Part shown: in pieces, positions 23,401 to 34,162 of the stretch
Layout of the letters: every line of letters starts with the position of its first letter
Position numbering within the stretch: position 1 is the first letter of the stretch
NCBI GenBank assembly: GCA_027186245.1
Contig: CP114486.1
Coordinates: 10,182,501 to 10,246,500, forward strand
DNA from: Coriaria nepalensis
Lineage: Eukaryota > Streptophyta > Magnoliopsida > Cucurbitales > Coriariaceae
Direction of reading: 5' to 3'
Length of the DNA stretch: 64,000 bases
Made by a program: the position numbers and the translations under genes
Notes under the pieces: model-generated
Told to the model about the DNA's origin: nothing
Databases searched by the model: none
Seen by the model: the letters and a program-made list of their open reading frames with translations, nothing else

Positions 23401-26400
23401 TGATTTATGTTGGACAATTGGTAGATAATAACTGTGATGTTCATTTCTCTCGTGGTGGTTGTCTTGTGCAGAATCAGGTGTCAGGGACGGTGATCGCGAA
23501 GGGGCCTAAAGTGGGGCGTCTATTTCCTTTACAGTTTTCTATTCCTAAGGTTATTTCTTTTGCTTGTACGGCTACTGCCGATAATAATGAAGTATGACAT
23601 AAAAAATTGGGTCATCCCAATTCTGTTGTCTTGACTCATCTTTTGAAACATGGTTTTTTGGGCAATACCCAATCTTTGTCTTCGTCTCCTGTATCTTTTG
23701 ATTGTGCTACTTGTCATCTTGGTAAAAGTAAAACATTACCTTTTCCTGCACATGGTAGTCGTGCTTCTACTTGCTTTGAGATTGTACATACTGATGTTTG
23801 GGGTGTCAGTCCTATTATTTCTCATGGGCAATATCGTTATTTTGTGACGTTTATCGATGATTATAGTCGATTTACTTGGCTCTATTTTCTTTGTTCTAAA
23901 GCTGACGTGTTCTCTGTTTTTCAAAAATTTGTTGCGCTTGTCGAGACACAGTTCAGTACTTGTATCAAAACCTTACGCTCCGACTCCGGGGCGGAATACA
24001 TGTCTCATTCCTTTCAGACTTATCTTCAGCAAAAAGGGATCATTTCTCAACGTTCTTGTCCTTATACCCCTCAACAAAATGGAGTCGCTGAGCGTAAGAA
24101 TCGTCATCTCTTAGATGTTGTTCGTACTTTGCTGATTGATTCATCTATACCTTCTAAGTTTTGGGTAGAAGCTTTATCTACTGCTATTTATTTGATCAAT
24201 CGTTTGCCTACTGCCACTCTTAATTATGATTCTCCCTATCTTCGATTATTTGGCATATCTCCTAAGTATAAATCCTTTCATACTTTCGGGTGTGTTAGTT
24301 TTGTTCATCTGCCACCTATTGATCGTCACAAGCTTGCTGCACAGTCTGTCACATGTGCTTTTATGGGATATAGCCCTACTCAGAAAGGATTTGTTTGTTA
24401 TGATGCCCATGCAAACAAATTTCGGATCTCCCGGAATGTGATTTTCTTTGAAAATCAATATTTCTTTCAGTCTCAGGTTATTTCTAATCCTCCTATTACT
24501 CTTCTACCCGCTTTTGATGATGTGCCTTCTTCTATTGAGCGATTTAAATCCAGTATGGTGTACCATAGACGTCCTCCTTCAGCGCCTCTTCCAGACACTG
24601 ATCCGTCATCTGATTCTACGCTTCCGATATCTCGGCGCTCCACCCGAGTTACACATCCACCAGATAAGTATGGTTTTTCTCATACCTCGCTTACTGCCAC
24701 TCTCGATACTGTTTATGTTCCTCACTCTTATACTCAGGCAGCTACCCAAGCATGTTGGCAGCAGGCCATGCAAGAAGAAATCCAAGCTCTTCAAGACAAT
24801 CACACTTGGGATCTTGTGACTCGTCCCTCTGGTGTCAAACCTATTGGTTGTAAATGGGTATACTCGGTCAAGTTTCGGTCTAATGGCTCACTGGACCGAT
24901 ATAAGGCTCGTCTCGTGGCTCTTGGGAACCGACAGGAGTATGGTATTGATTATGAAGAGACATTTGCACCTGTTGCTAAAATGACTACCGTCCGGACTAT
25001 CTTGGCACTTGTTGCGTCACAGGAGTGGTCTCTCCGACAGATGGACGTGAAGAATGCTTTTCTACATGGGGATTTGAAGGAAGAAATTTATATGTCTCCA
25101 CCTCCTGGCATGTTTACTACACCTTCCTCAGAGGTTTGTCGGTTACGCCGATCTTTGTATGGTTTGAAACAAGCTCCGCGTGCATGGTTTGATAAATTTC
25201 GCTCTACTTTGCTTGCTTTTCACTTTACTCAGAGTCAGTTTGGTTCCTCTCTATTTCTTCGCAAGACTTCTGTAGGAATTGTATTGCTTCTAGTATATGT
25301 TGATGATATTGTGATTACTGGCTCTGATACTGAGTTACTTAAGCAATTACAACAGCATCTCAAGGCCTCTTTTCACATGAAAGATCTTGGTCCCTTGCAA
25401 TACTTTCTTGGCCTTGAGGTCCAAATTACTCCGACTGGTACTTTGTTACATCAGCACAAATACACAGAGGAAGTAATTTCATTAGCTGGTCTCCAATTGG
25501 GTAATTCTGTTCTTACTCCCTTGGAGGTAAATCTTAAGCTTCGTCAGGAGGAAGGCGAGCTTCTATCAGATCTATCCTTGTATCGGCAACTCGTTGGGAG
25601 TTTGAACTACCTGACAATTACTCGTCCTGACATTTCTTTTGATGTGCAGCAGGTCAGTCAATTTATGCAGGCCCCTCGACACCTTCACCTTGCCGCTGTC
25701 CGCCGCATTATCCGATATCTGAAGGGCACCTCTCCACGCGGGTTGTTCTTTCCTAAGGACTCTTCCTTACAGTTGGTAGGGTATAGTGACGCTGACTGGG
25801 CCGGATGTGCAGATACTCGTCGATCTGTTACTGGCTGGTGCATGTTTTTAGGCAATGCACTCATTTCTTGGAAGAGTAAAAAACAAGATAGAGTTTCCAA
25901 GTCTTCCACAGAGTCTGAATATCGTGCTATGTCTTCCGCCTGCTCTGAGATTACTTGGCTTCGTGGGTTATTAGGTGAACTTGGTTTTCCTCAACTTCAT
26001 TCCACTTCTCTTCATGCTGATAATACCAGTGTCATTCAGATCGCTGCTAATCCTGTCTTCCATGAGCGTACGAAACATATCGAAGTCGATTGTCATTCCA
26101 TACGTGAATCCTTTGACAGACATGTGATTACCCTTCCTCACATTTCTACCGAACATCAAACTGCCGACATCTTCACTAAAGCTCTTTCTCGGCATCGGCA
26201 TCAATTTCTAGTCGACAAATTGATGCTTCTTGATCTACCAGCATCAATTTGAGGGGGGATGTTACGGGATTCTATTTGTGCTATTTTAGGGATGTTTTCC
26301 TTTATGTCTAGATTGTATATAGCAGATAATTAGGCTGCAAATAACGTTGAAAATACTTACCTTGTATAGCATTTAGGCGCTGGAAATCAGGCACTCACTA

Positions 26401-29400
26401 TGTAAATCTCTTCTATATAATGAAAGCAAACCCTATGGAAAGGGCATTCAGACCAATTTGACAGAAACATTTCCTCATATTCGGATATTTAACTCCTTAT
26501 CTCCTAGAATTTTTGGTTGCACAGTTTTTGTTCATATACACAAACACAATTGGTCAAAACTTGATCCTAGAGCTGAAAAGTGTGTCTTTGTAGGCTATTC
26601 TCCAAATCAAAAAGGGTATAAATGTTATCATCCTACGTTAAAAAAATTCTTTGTGAGTATGGATGCGACTTTCTTTGAAGACACACCTTACTTTACTGAA
26701 AATTCTCTTCAGGAGGAGAGTAATTATAGGATGGAAGATAATTTTTGGGAAACTTCAAACTCTTTACCTCTACCATTTCTAAATATGCCTACTCAAAATG
26801 TCCCTCAATCTAGTAACCTATATGATCCTTCCCTTTCTATAGAATCAAATGTTATAGACTCTTTGTCAGGGGGAGAAAAACTACAAACAGTGCAGCAACC
26901 TGAGCTGCTAGTCTGCTCTCTGAGGAAGCAGATTCAGAATAAAGAAGCTCAATCTCCTACCTACCAAAATGTCTCTGTGGATGATGATCTTGTAAATGAA
27001 ACAGGTATTACAGTTCCAAATGTTTCAAGTATTTCAAATCATCATGATAAAGTTGTTTCTACAAATTCTGATCTCGATATCCCTATTGCCCTTAGGAAAC
27101 AGATTCGTACTTGTACTATGCATCTTATTGCTAAATATGTCTCCTATCATATGTTATCTCCTAGCTATAAAACCTTTACTGCTAATCTATCCAGTGTTTC
27201 AATTTCAAAAGATATTCAGGAAGCAATGAGTCAACCAGAATGGAAAATGGTTGTATTAGAAGAGATGAGAGCACTTGAAAAAAATGACACATGGGAGATT
27301 ATGAGCTTACCTAATGGAGGAAAAACGGTAGGCTGCAAATGGGTGTTTACTGTGAAGTACAATGCAGAAGGGAGGATTGAAAGGTACAAGGCAAGGCTTG
27401 TGGCTAAGGGTTTCACACAAACCTATGGAATAGATTACCAAGAGACATTTGCCCCGGTTGCTAAGGTAAATTCTATTAGAATATTGCTTTCACTTGCTGC
27501 TAATCTCGAATGGCCTTTACAGCAGCTAGATGTGAAAAATGCATTCCTTAATGGGGAATTAGAAGAGGAAGTGTTTATGGATTTACCACCTGGTTTTGAA
27601 GAACATTATGGAACAAGGAAGATTTGCAAGTTAAGAAAGTCACTATACGGCCTAAAGCAATCACCTAGGGCATGGTTCGATCGCCTAACTAAATCTCTAA
27701 AGGGTTGTGGATATCACCAAACTCAAGCAGATCATACGTTATTTGTTAAACATTCTAGGGATGGTAAGATTGCCATTCTCATTGTTTATGTGGATGATAT
27801 GATCCTAACTGGAAGTGATGTAGATGAACTAGAAATGTTGAAGAAATTTCTGGCCACAGAATTTGAAGTAAAAGACCTTGGATCTGTGAAGTATTTTTTG
27901 GGAATGGAATTTGCGAGATCTAAGAAGAGAATTTTTGTTTCTCAAAGGAAGTATGTACTTGACTTGCTTAAGGAAACAGGTTATCTCGGGTGCAAACCGG
28001 TTGAAACTCCTATGGAAGCAAACTTGAAGTTAGAGGCAGCAAGTTCAGATAGGATGGTGAATAGGAAACAGTTTCAAAGACTAGTGGGAAGACTCATCTA
28101 CCTATCTCATACTAGGCCAGATATAGCTTTTGCAGTAAGTGTTGTGAGCCAGTTCATGCACTCACCTGGAGAAGAACACTTTGATGCTGTTTACAGAATA
28201 CTCAAGTATCTAAAAGGAAAACCGGGAAGAGGATTGCTATTTCATAATCATGGACATGTCAGGATTGAAACATTCACAGATGCTAACTGGGCAGGTAGTG
28301 TAACTGATAAAAGGTCTACCTCAGGCTATTGTACTTATGTTGGTGGAAATCTAGTAACTTGGAGAAGTAAAAAACAGAATGTTGTAGCTAGAAGTAGTGC
28401 AGAAGCTGAGTTTAGGGCGGTAGCTCAAGGGATTTGTGAAATACTATGGCTAAAAGGGTTGCTTGAAGATTTAAAGTTCTCGAGTACTACTCCTATGACA
28501 CTCTACTGTGACAATAAAGCAGCTATCAATATTGCTCATAATCCGGTTCAGCATGATAGGACTAAACATGTGGAGATTGATAGACATTTCATTAAAGAGA
28601 AGTTGGAAGAAGGCATAGTGTGTATGCCGTATATTCCTACAGATCAACAAGTTGCAGATATATTTACTAAAGGATTACAAAAGATTCATTTCGACAAGTT
28701 GGTATGCAAGCTGGGTTTACTAGATATCTTTGAACCAGCTTGAGGGGGAGTGTTGGAAATAAAAAGATAATGTTAGGATTTGGTTAGAGAAATATTAGGA
28801 AGAGATATCTTAGAATATTTTCTTAATGATATGAGATTGTAAATTAGTTGTTAAGATCTTACCATAACTAATCTAGAGTTTCTAGTGTATAAATACCTTA
28901 TGTATGTAATCTGAAAATTAATGAGCACAGTTTATTAAAAGCTTTCACAAACATATTTTGCACAAACTCCAATATGAATCATTTAACCAAATGTACCTAC
29001 AATTTGTGACGTTCAGTAAAAACTGTTCTCATTACCTTGAGCCTCTTTATGCCGAACGTTGAATCAGCTGCAATGAGACTACGGTGGCCAAACCGAATCA
29101 TCTGCTGCAATTGCCATTCAGTTTGAATACCGAGAATGAAAGGACTTGTCTCAGCAGTGTCCTGATATATAAATATGGATTTCTTATTGCGTTCAACCCA
29201 CATACGGATGCTAGCTTGGTCATCTAGATCCAACTCATGGCTAGACCGTTTAATAATCATCCCAAGTTTCTGAACATATTGTGAAGCAAGACTATTTACT
29301 TTTGGATTTGAACCACAGTATCGTTGAAGCCCTTCAAGGTGCTTCTCTACGATATTTGCTTCAGGAATCCCAAGATAAATCATAGACATTGTTTGCTGTT

Positions 29401-30066
29401 GAATTTCGTTACAAACATATGGAATCTTTTTTGCACCAGGGCCAATGGCATCTCCATCCAATGGCCCATGGCAAACAAACCCAGACTTGTTCACATGGCG
29501 CCTCTCATGATATATAATAAGTACAAGTGAGGGATCGGCATATAACCGCTTCACTACAAAATGGCATGTGCAGCCTCGCATCGATTGAGGTCTAGCAGCC
29601 CGATTTCGGGTGTTGAGTCTATATCTTCTGCTGGGCAATATGCTCCCACCTTCCCCATAATTTTCAGGACCAAATGAGCACCAATACCTTAACAAAAATA
29701 AAAAAGGAACTCAATAAAGAAGAAATCAAGTAAACTTTGAATACATATTTTCAAAAACTTCGGTATCAAAATGTGAAAAAGTGCAGTATAATCTTACATT
29801 CGATATTCCAAATATTCATCATCTTTGAATTCTTTCAAGCTGCCCTTCAATCGTTTTCTTCCCCTCTCAATATGAAACCTTGTTGGGCATTCTACGTTAG
29901 AACATTCACCAATTATGAAATCATCGGTTCTGGCATAAGGAATCAGAGCTACTTCATCATGGTGCTCAGCCGTGCCAAACTTGGTCCAAGTCAAATCTGC
30001 AGAAGAGAATTCCTCCTCGGGAGGATCTTGCAATTTAAGGTCGGAAATTGATTCAACAATATCCAT
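17413..30066 (-). CDS. SWIM zinc-finger protein with MULE-transposase-like core
   Basis: Five coding exons on the minus strand: 30066-29798, 29687-29036, 18883-18684, 18577-18333 and 18203-17413. All junctions are GT-AG and all phases agree, giving 718 residues. The start [10 protein letters not shown] matches Arabidopsis AT1G60560/AT4G13970, the closest family I know. Order along the protein: conserved N-terminal region with cysteines (ECSNVEC, CTCHF); MULE transposase-like core with [21 protein letters not shown] and GAIEAYH, where the D, D and E could be the old DDE triad; then a SWIM finger CDC...CKH near residue 580; then a basic C-terminus ([11 protein letters not shown]). The role is unproven; related FAR1/FHY3 proteins are nuclear transcription regulators derived from transposases. 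The second intron (18884-29035, 10,152 bp) contains two nested Copia elements in antisense orientation. The exons show no damage, so the intron is presumably still spliced. Confidence 0.92.
19222..19430 (+). repeat. 5' LTR of outer Copia element
   Basis: It matches 28751-28947 except for an extra 12 bp (a local duplication near 19262-19275) and a few substitutions. It contains TATAAATA near 19372. Confidence 0.95.
19431..19442 (+). promoter_or_regulatory. Primer-binding site of outer Copia element
   Basis: TGGTATCAGAGC directly follows the LTR terminus CA. It is complementary to initiator tRNA-Met. Confidence 0.92.
21723..21776 (+). repeat. Truncated 5' LTR of nested Copia element
   Basis: 54 bp identical to the start of the 3' LTR at 26260. 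Identity stops abruptly at CTAGAT, after which leader sequence begins. A deletion of about 150 bp of LTR plus the primer-binding site explains this. Confidence 0.88.
21777..22250 (+). other. GC-rich 5' leader of nested Copia element
   Basis: Untranslated region between the truncated LTR and the gag ATG at 22251. It is markedly richer in G and C than its surroundings and contains imperfect repeats of CTCTCTGTGGTAGACGRGAGG (about 21908-21953) and TCTGTGGTGGTTGCGAGGT (about 21952-22020). The short open frames on both strands follow from the repeats and base bias; they resemble no protein I know. Confidence 0.6.
22251..26252 (+). pseudogene. Gag-pol of nested Copia element, three stops only
   Basis: A single frame of 1,334 codons, ATG 22251 to TGA 26250-26252, without frameshift. 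It is interrupted only by TAA (22383-22385), TAA (22581-22583) and TGA (23595-23597); the last replaces the Trp that usually precedes the integrase HKKLGHP motif. Domains: gag with two CCHC knuckles ([14 protein letters not shown] and [14 protein letters not shown], about 22932-23026); protease [11 protein letters not shown] (about 23214); integrase HHCC and DDE region ([16 protein letters not shown]); RT with intact [11 protein letters not shown] (about 25300); RNase H ([16 protein letters not shown]) to the C-terminus [10 protein letters not shown]. From 23607 the frame is open for 881 codons. The RT and RNase H catalytic motifs look intact. Confidence 0.95.
26251..26259 (+). promoter_or_regulatory. 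Polypurine tract of nested Copia element
   Basis: GAGGGGGGA overlaps the gag-pol stop codon and directly abuts the 3' LTR. It is the usual plus-strand primer position. Confidence 0.85.
26260..26463 (+). repeat. 3' LTR of nested Copia element
   Basis: 204 bp starting TGTTACGGG and ending TTTGACA, followed by the target copy GAAAC. A TATATAATG box lies near 26414. Confidence 0.93.
28751..28947 (+). repeat. 3' LTR of outer Copia element
   Basis: 197 bp preceded by the polypurine tract GAGGGGGAG and followed by target copy CAAAC at 28948-28952. It is the partner of 19222-19430. Confidence 0.95.
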
Positions 30067-30600
30067 CCGTGTTAACAAGTAATGTCCTATTGGACCAGCT
30101 CAACATCAACCACCATATCTGCAAAATACAATGTCAATTCATAAAACATCTAACTAGAATCAGTTGAAATAGCAGGGTACATCACAATCAAATCTGTGCA
30201 TATCAATCAATAGGTATGAGAAAAGGGGGGAACTTGAATGAAATAAGAAATAGAGATAAAGCGAGGATACCGAAAGTGAGACTACGGTGAAGAGGAGAGG
30301 AGAGGAGAGAGAGACGGGGCAAATTAGCTGAAAAGATAAACCAGGATAAGCCAAAGTAGAAGTATAAACCAAGATGACCTCTCTGTAATGGCTTCCAAGG
30401 AGTCGCACACCCACACTGATTAGAAGGACAAAGAAAGAGTGAGGGGGAGAGCACACAGAGCAGGGTTGAAGGGGAAAGCAGGGGGGTTTTGAGAGGGTTT
30501 TAGAGGGAAGAGGGAAGAGGGAAGTGAGGGCCGAGGGGGTTCAGGAGAGAGAAAGTCAATTGGGTGGTGTGGAAGTGGAAATCAGTTTTTGTGCCTTTTT
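30067..30600 (-). promoter_or_regulatory. 5' UTR and promoter side of the SWIM gene
   Basis: Upstream of the ATG at 30066. On the minus strand an acceptor-like TTTTGCAG lies at about 30119-30126 and a donor-like GGTATCC near 30270, so a 5' UTR intron is plausible but unproven. CT/GA-rich stretches (30290-30320 and 30470-30550) are typical of plant leaders. The short open frames here have no protein character. Confidence 0.4.
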
Positions 30601-31134
30601 GTTTTTTAATAAGCCAAACACGTCCTTAACTTCCAAGCCATGGCCACTACATTCCCAACTCCGTAATTCATACATTTTCTAGGGTTTTACTTTTTCAAGA
30701 CTGTCTAATTAGATGAGTGGTCTCTTTGGGCCGAACTTATCTGGGTACTTTTCATGACGTTACAATGTATTTGCTTATGAATTGGGCCTGCCCCGGTAAT
30801 GGGCTGGTTTTGGTTTTCGCTGATCTGATTTTTCATCTCTTCTAAATTTTCTTTGGTTAAATGATATGTAAATTCTGAATATTTATTAATATTATAGATA
30901 AATTTTTTAATATTTTAAAGTTTATAAGTAGATTATTTTAGTTATAATATTTGTTACAAATTATTGGTGAATTTTTTAAAATTTTTATTAAATCATAAAT
31001 AAATTTCTTGAAATTTTAAAATTATAAATAAATTCGTTTATATTTATTTTAAATTATAGATAAATTCTATTAATTTTATGTAAATTATAAATTTAGTCTA
31101 ATTATTAATAATTAATCACTTTTTAACAGTTAAA

Positions 31135-31265
31135 CGATTGAATATGTTACCTCTAAAAAGCATGTAAAAGATATCATTAATGCAATACTATATACTATAT
31201 TTTACTTTATTATTATATTAATGATATATTTTATATGCTTTTAGAGCTACATTTAAAATATCACA
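31135..31265. repeat. Small hairpin repeat (possible MITE)
   Basis: TGTTACCTCTAAAAAGCATG at about 31147 is mirrored in inverted orientation by CATATAAAATATATCATTAA-type sequence near 31215-31252, giving arms of about 36 bp around a 30-40 bp AT-rich loop. No target duplication is obvious. Confidence 0.5.
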
Positions 31266-31540
31266 AATAAATTAAAATAATAATAATAATAAATAAATAA
31301 AAACCCCCACTTAACATGCCTTAAACTATATCAAGACACTTTGGCCAAGAAAAAGAAAGGAACTATCTGAAAATACAATATCATGCCTTTTAGGTGTAAT
31401 ACTCGGTTGATTTCGTGACTTGATCATTAATAATTAAAATAAATTTATAATATATGGTAAATTTGGATGGATCCTCTTATAATTTAGGAAAAATGTAAGT
31501 GGATTTATTTATAATTTAAGATAAATTTTAACGGATTCAC

Positions 31541-31838
31541 TTATATTTCTTAAAACGTCAAAAGATTTAACTGTAATATAAAAGTATTCATCTGTAATAT
31601 CAATAATCTAAAAAGATCTACAAGTAATTTTGAGGAGTGTATAGCAAGAAATTTGTGCATCATATCTAAGCCATTTTGAAGAGTGTATAGAAAGATTTAT
31701 TTATATTTCTTAAAATGTCAAGAGATTCAACTGTAATAAAAAAGTATTCATCTATAATATCAATAATCTCAAAAGATCTACAAGTAATTTTGAAGAGTGT
31801 ATAGCAAGAAATTTTTGCATCATATCTAAGTCATTTTG
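31541..31838. repeat. Direct duplication, period 160 bp
   Basis: 31541-31678 recurs at 31701-31838 with about 90% identity; both start TTATATTTCTTAAAAyGTCA and end near CATATCTAAGyCATTTTG. It looks like a local segmental duplication. Confidence 0.8.
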
Positions 31839-32777
31839 TTTAGTTGACAAATAATGTGACCCGTTTTTTTATTTCCACGGATAACTTACAAACACATTTA
31901 ACTCGTTAGATCCAAATGAAATTAATGCATCGGATAATTTAGAAAGCAGTAATAGGGTTGACAAACGGGTGGGTAGTGTACTATCCATTTCACTATCCAC
32001 CTATCTGCAACGCTAAGAAGAGAGTGAATATCTACTCTACATCATTAACCACATGCTATCTGCTCTGCGAAAAGGAGCGAATAGCGATAGATATCCACTC
32101 CGTGATAATTTTTTTTTACTTAACTAAATGTTGGTTAACTTTGCTGGTGTTATTTATTGATATCAACTTGATATCATGAAAATAGTATTTATCATTTTTT
32201 TTTTTTGCGAAAATGAAAGTTTGCTTTTTGATCAAAATAATGAAAGACAAAGTAGTGCCAACTACCAAAGCTTCCAGGAAGCAAGCAAGTTTTAACATCT
32301 AATGAAGTTCCATTTTGTTTGATTAAATAGGAGGGCTAGGCTTTCCATAATCGAACAGTCAGAATAGGCTTATAGCACTCGACATTGCCACTTGCATTTA
32401 ATGTTTCTGTAATAAATTTCAAATTGTTCATCAAATCAAATATAAATGAAAATTTGAAAATAATATAAGAGTAAATAAACAAGTATATAACAAAATGTAG
32501 TAGTAATAGGCTTATAACTGTATGAGGCTGCTAATAAGGCATTTTTTAGTGTACTAAGAGTAATTACTCTCGACGATAGTGATGGAACCACGTCATCATT
32601 TATTATGACAAACTCAAATTACTAGAAGTATTTACTCCCAAGCATATAATATCTTTAATATTTGAACTTATATCTAAAATAGATCCCTCACAAAAGCAAA
32701 AATCAATGAGTTTTGGCCCAAAGAAAAAGAATCTCAATCTTTAAAGGTTTGTTTTTTTTTTTTTCTTCTTTTGGGGG

Positions 32778-33995
32778 TTAATTTATTTTTTTAGTATTTA
32801 TGTAGTTCAATTGTTACTTACAAATTTGTATTTGTAGTCTCTCACTAGCTTTTTAATCTATATATAATTTAAATGAAATTTTCTTAATTACTATGATGAT
32901 TTTCAAATCAATAGTGATAATATGATATATTGTGTCAACATGTCACATCATTAAAAAATCATTTATTATTCTTGTATTCTCAATTTTCTCTCTATTAATC
33001 GATTATTTTCTTTTATACTACTAATTATATATTTTCTTGAAAAGAAATATGAAAAAATTAAGAAGAAAAAAAGAAAGGAAATCTAATCCAATTTCTCGTG
33101 GAAAAAAATGGGTCAAAATAATCCGATTTTTTTTTTTTGCGAGAAAAATTATCACAACGATTTTATTGTTTCACAAGTTATCTAAATTGGTTTAATTCTC
33201 TGTTAAGAATTTGATTTGATAGATCCAATCATTCATCATTCATGATGAACGAGATCCAATCGATCTGGTGGCTAATCGCAAGTCTAATCATGTTTATTTT
33301 CCTCATCATTACAAAAAAAAAAAAAAACTCGCAGTAGACCTCTAATAGAGGTCCGGTTTCAAAACCTGATCTCCATTGGAGGTCCAGCAAGAAACTAAAT
33401 CTTCATTGGAGGTTTGGGCTCGAAACTAGACCAAACCTCCATTAGAAGTCTGGTTTATATATTTTTTTTTATTTATAATGATAATGTTCATCTTGAAGAT
33501 GAAATGGATCAGGTTTGTGAGAAAGTACCGGATCAATCAAATCTCATTCATCGACCGAATGAGGTTCTTCACGAGAATCAAATCAATTCAATTTAGATAA
33601 CTCATGATACAATCGAATCATTGCGATGATTTTTCTTGTAAGAAAGTCATATTATTTTGACTCATTTCTCACAAGAAATCGGATTGAATTTCCTTTTTTT
33701 TTCCTCCTAAATTTTTATTTAAAAAAAAAGTATATATAAAATAATGAGTATAAAAGAAACTAATAGATTAATAAGGAAAATAGATATGAAATAATGGGGA
33801 TGCAAGAATAATATATAAATCTTTTAATGATGCGATATGCTAACACAGTGTATCGCATCATCACCGGTGGTCTGAAAATGATTAAAAGGTCTAAAAAATT
33901 TCATTTAAACTACGTAGGAACTAAAAAATTGGTCAAATACTACATATGGGAAAATTTGTAAAAATCAAACTATATGTGGATTAAAAAGTAAATTA
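32778..33995. mobile_element. Non-coding foldback element with long inverted arms
   Basis: About 1.2 kb whose two halves are inverted copies over roughly 550 bp. The left end TTAATTTATTTTTTTAGTAT matches the inverse of the right end TTAAAAAGTAAATTAA. The inner arms also match (for example the left-arm block near 33060-33120 against the inverse of 33620-33690, and TTATCTAAATTGrwTT at 33178 against its inverse near 33590). The centre (33336-33450) holds four 17-bp dyads. This structure fits a MULE-like or foldback MITE. No coding capacity is present. No target duplication could be fixed, so the ends may be off by some bases. It belongs to the same family as the split repeat at 4640-11312. Confidence 0.65.
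33336..33450. repeat. Four 17-bp dyads at the foldback centre
   Basis: Copies are at 33336-33352 (GACCTCTAATAGAGGTC), 33368-33384 (GATCTCCATTGGAGGTC), 33398-33414 (AATCTTCATTGGAGGTT) and 33434-33450 (AACCTCCATTAGAAGTC), 30-36 bp apart. Each is close to self-complementary. They match the single dyads at 5149-5165 and 10720-10736. Confidence 0.8.
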
Positions 33996-34124
33996 ATCCA
34001 GAATTTTAAGGTATATAACTACTTCCCGAATATTTCAATCCAGTGGAGGCAGCTCTATGATAAAGTTAGAGAAATAATTGAAGGTGCGGTAAAGATATAA
34101 TGTCAATTTTTTTCATAATGCATA

Positions 34125-34162
<38 letters not shown>

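Larger units (their letters stand above)
21723..26463 (+). mobile_element. Copia element nested inside the outer one
   Basis: The insertion is bounded by the 5-bp target duplication GAAAC at 21718-21722 and 26464-26468. Removing it rejoins the outer pol frame exactly. The 3' LTR (26260-26463, 204 bp, TGTTAC...TTGACA) is intact. At the 5' end only the first 54 bp of the LTR remain (21723-21776), identical to the 3' LTR; the rest of the LTR and the primer-binding site are missing. The polypurine tract is at 26251-26259. It runs in the same orientation as its host element. Confidence 0.95.
19552..28743 (+). pseudogene. Gag-pol of outer Copia element, broken and interrupted
   Basis: The frame starts with the ATG at 19552. 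Gag includes a CX2CX4HX4C knuckle ([14 protein letters not shown], about 20380). Protease [11 protein letters not shown] is at about 20658, integrase HYRLGHP at about 21076 and a DDE-region [12 protein letters not shown] at about 21433. After the guest element the same frame resumes at about 26464 with the end of integrase, RT ([11 protein letters not shown], about 27790) and RNase H, and ends at 28743. Defects: TGA at 19768-19770 and TAG at 20881-20883, both where the context expects Trp, and frameshifts near an A-run (21355-21363) and a G-run (about 21627-21634). The RT-RNase H half is open for 761 codons. Before these changes the copy was probably active. Confidence 0.93.
19222..28947 (+). 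mobile_element. Copia element inserted in SWIM-gene intron (outer)
   Basis: LTRs at 19222-19430 (209 bp) and 28751-28947 (197 bp) start TGTTGG and end TTTCA. The 5-bp target duplication is CAAAC at 19217-19221 and 28948-28952. The LTRs differ by one 12-bp indel and about five substitutions, so the insertion is fairly young. A primer-binding site sits at 19431 and a polypurine tract GAGGGGGAG at 28742-28750. The element runs antisense to the host gene. It is interrupted at 21723-26463 by another Copia element; without that guest it is about 5.0 kb. Confidence 0.95.
30601..32777. other. AT-rich intergenic DNA with small repeats
   Basis: No gene is seen. From 30880 to 31480 the sequence is a series of degenerate TTATAAATAAATTC-like units. 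It also holds a hairpin-forming repeat (31135-31265) and a 160-bp-period duplication (31541-31838), listed separately. Confidence 0.55.

Noticed and set aside
29036..30078. SWIM-gene exons 1 and 2 treated as separate short genes, and a start at 30078
   Set aside because: Codon 30076-30078 is TTG, not ATG, and the split ATG codon at 29798/29687 joins the exons perfectly.
33336..33450. Regularly spaced short repeats considered as a CRISPR-like array
   Set aside because: The genome is plant nuclear, the repeats are 17 bp and imperfect, there are only four units, and they form the centre of a foldback element.
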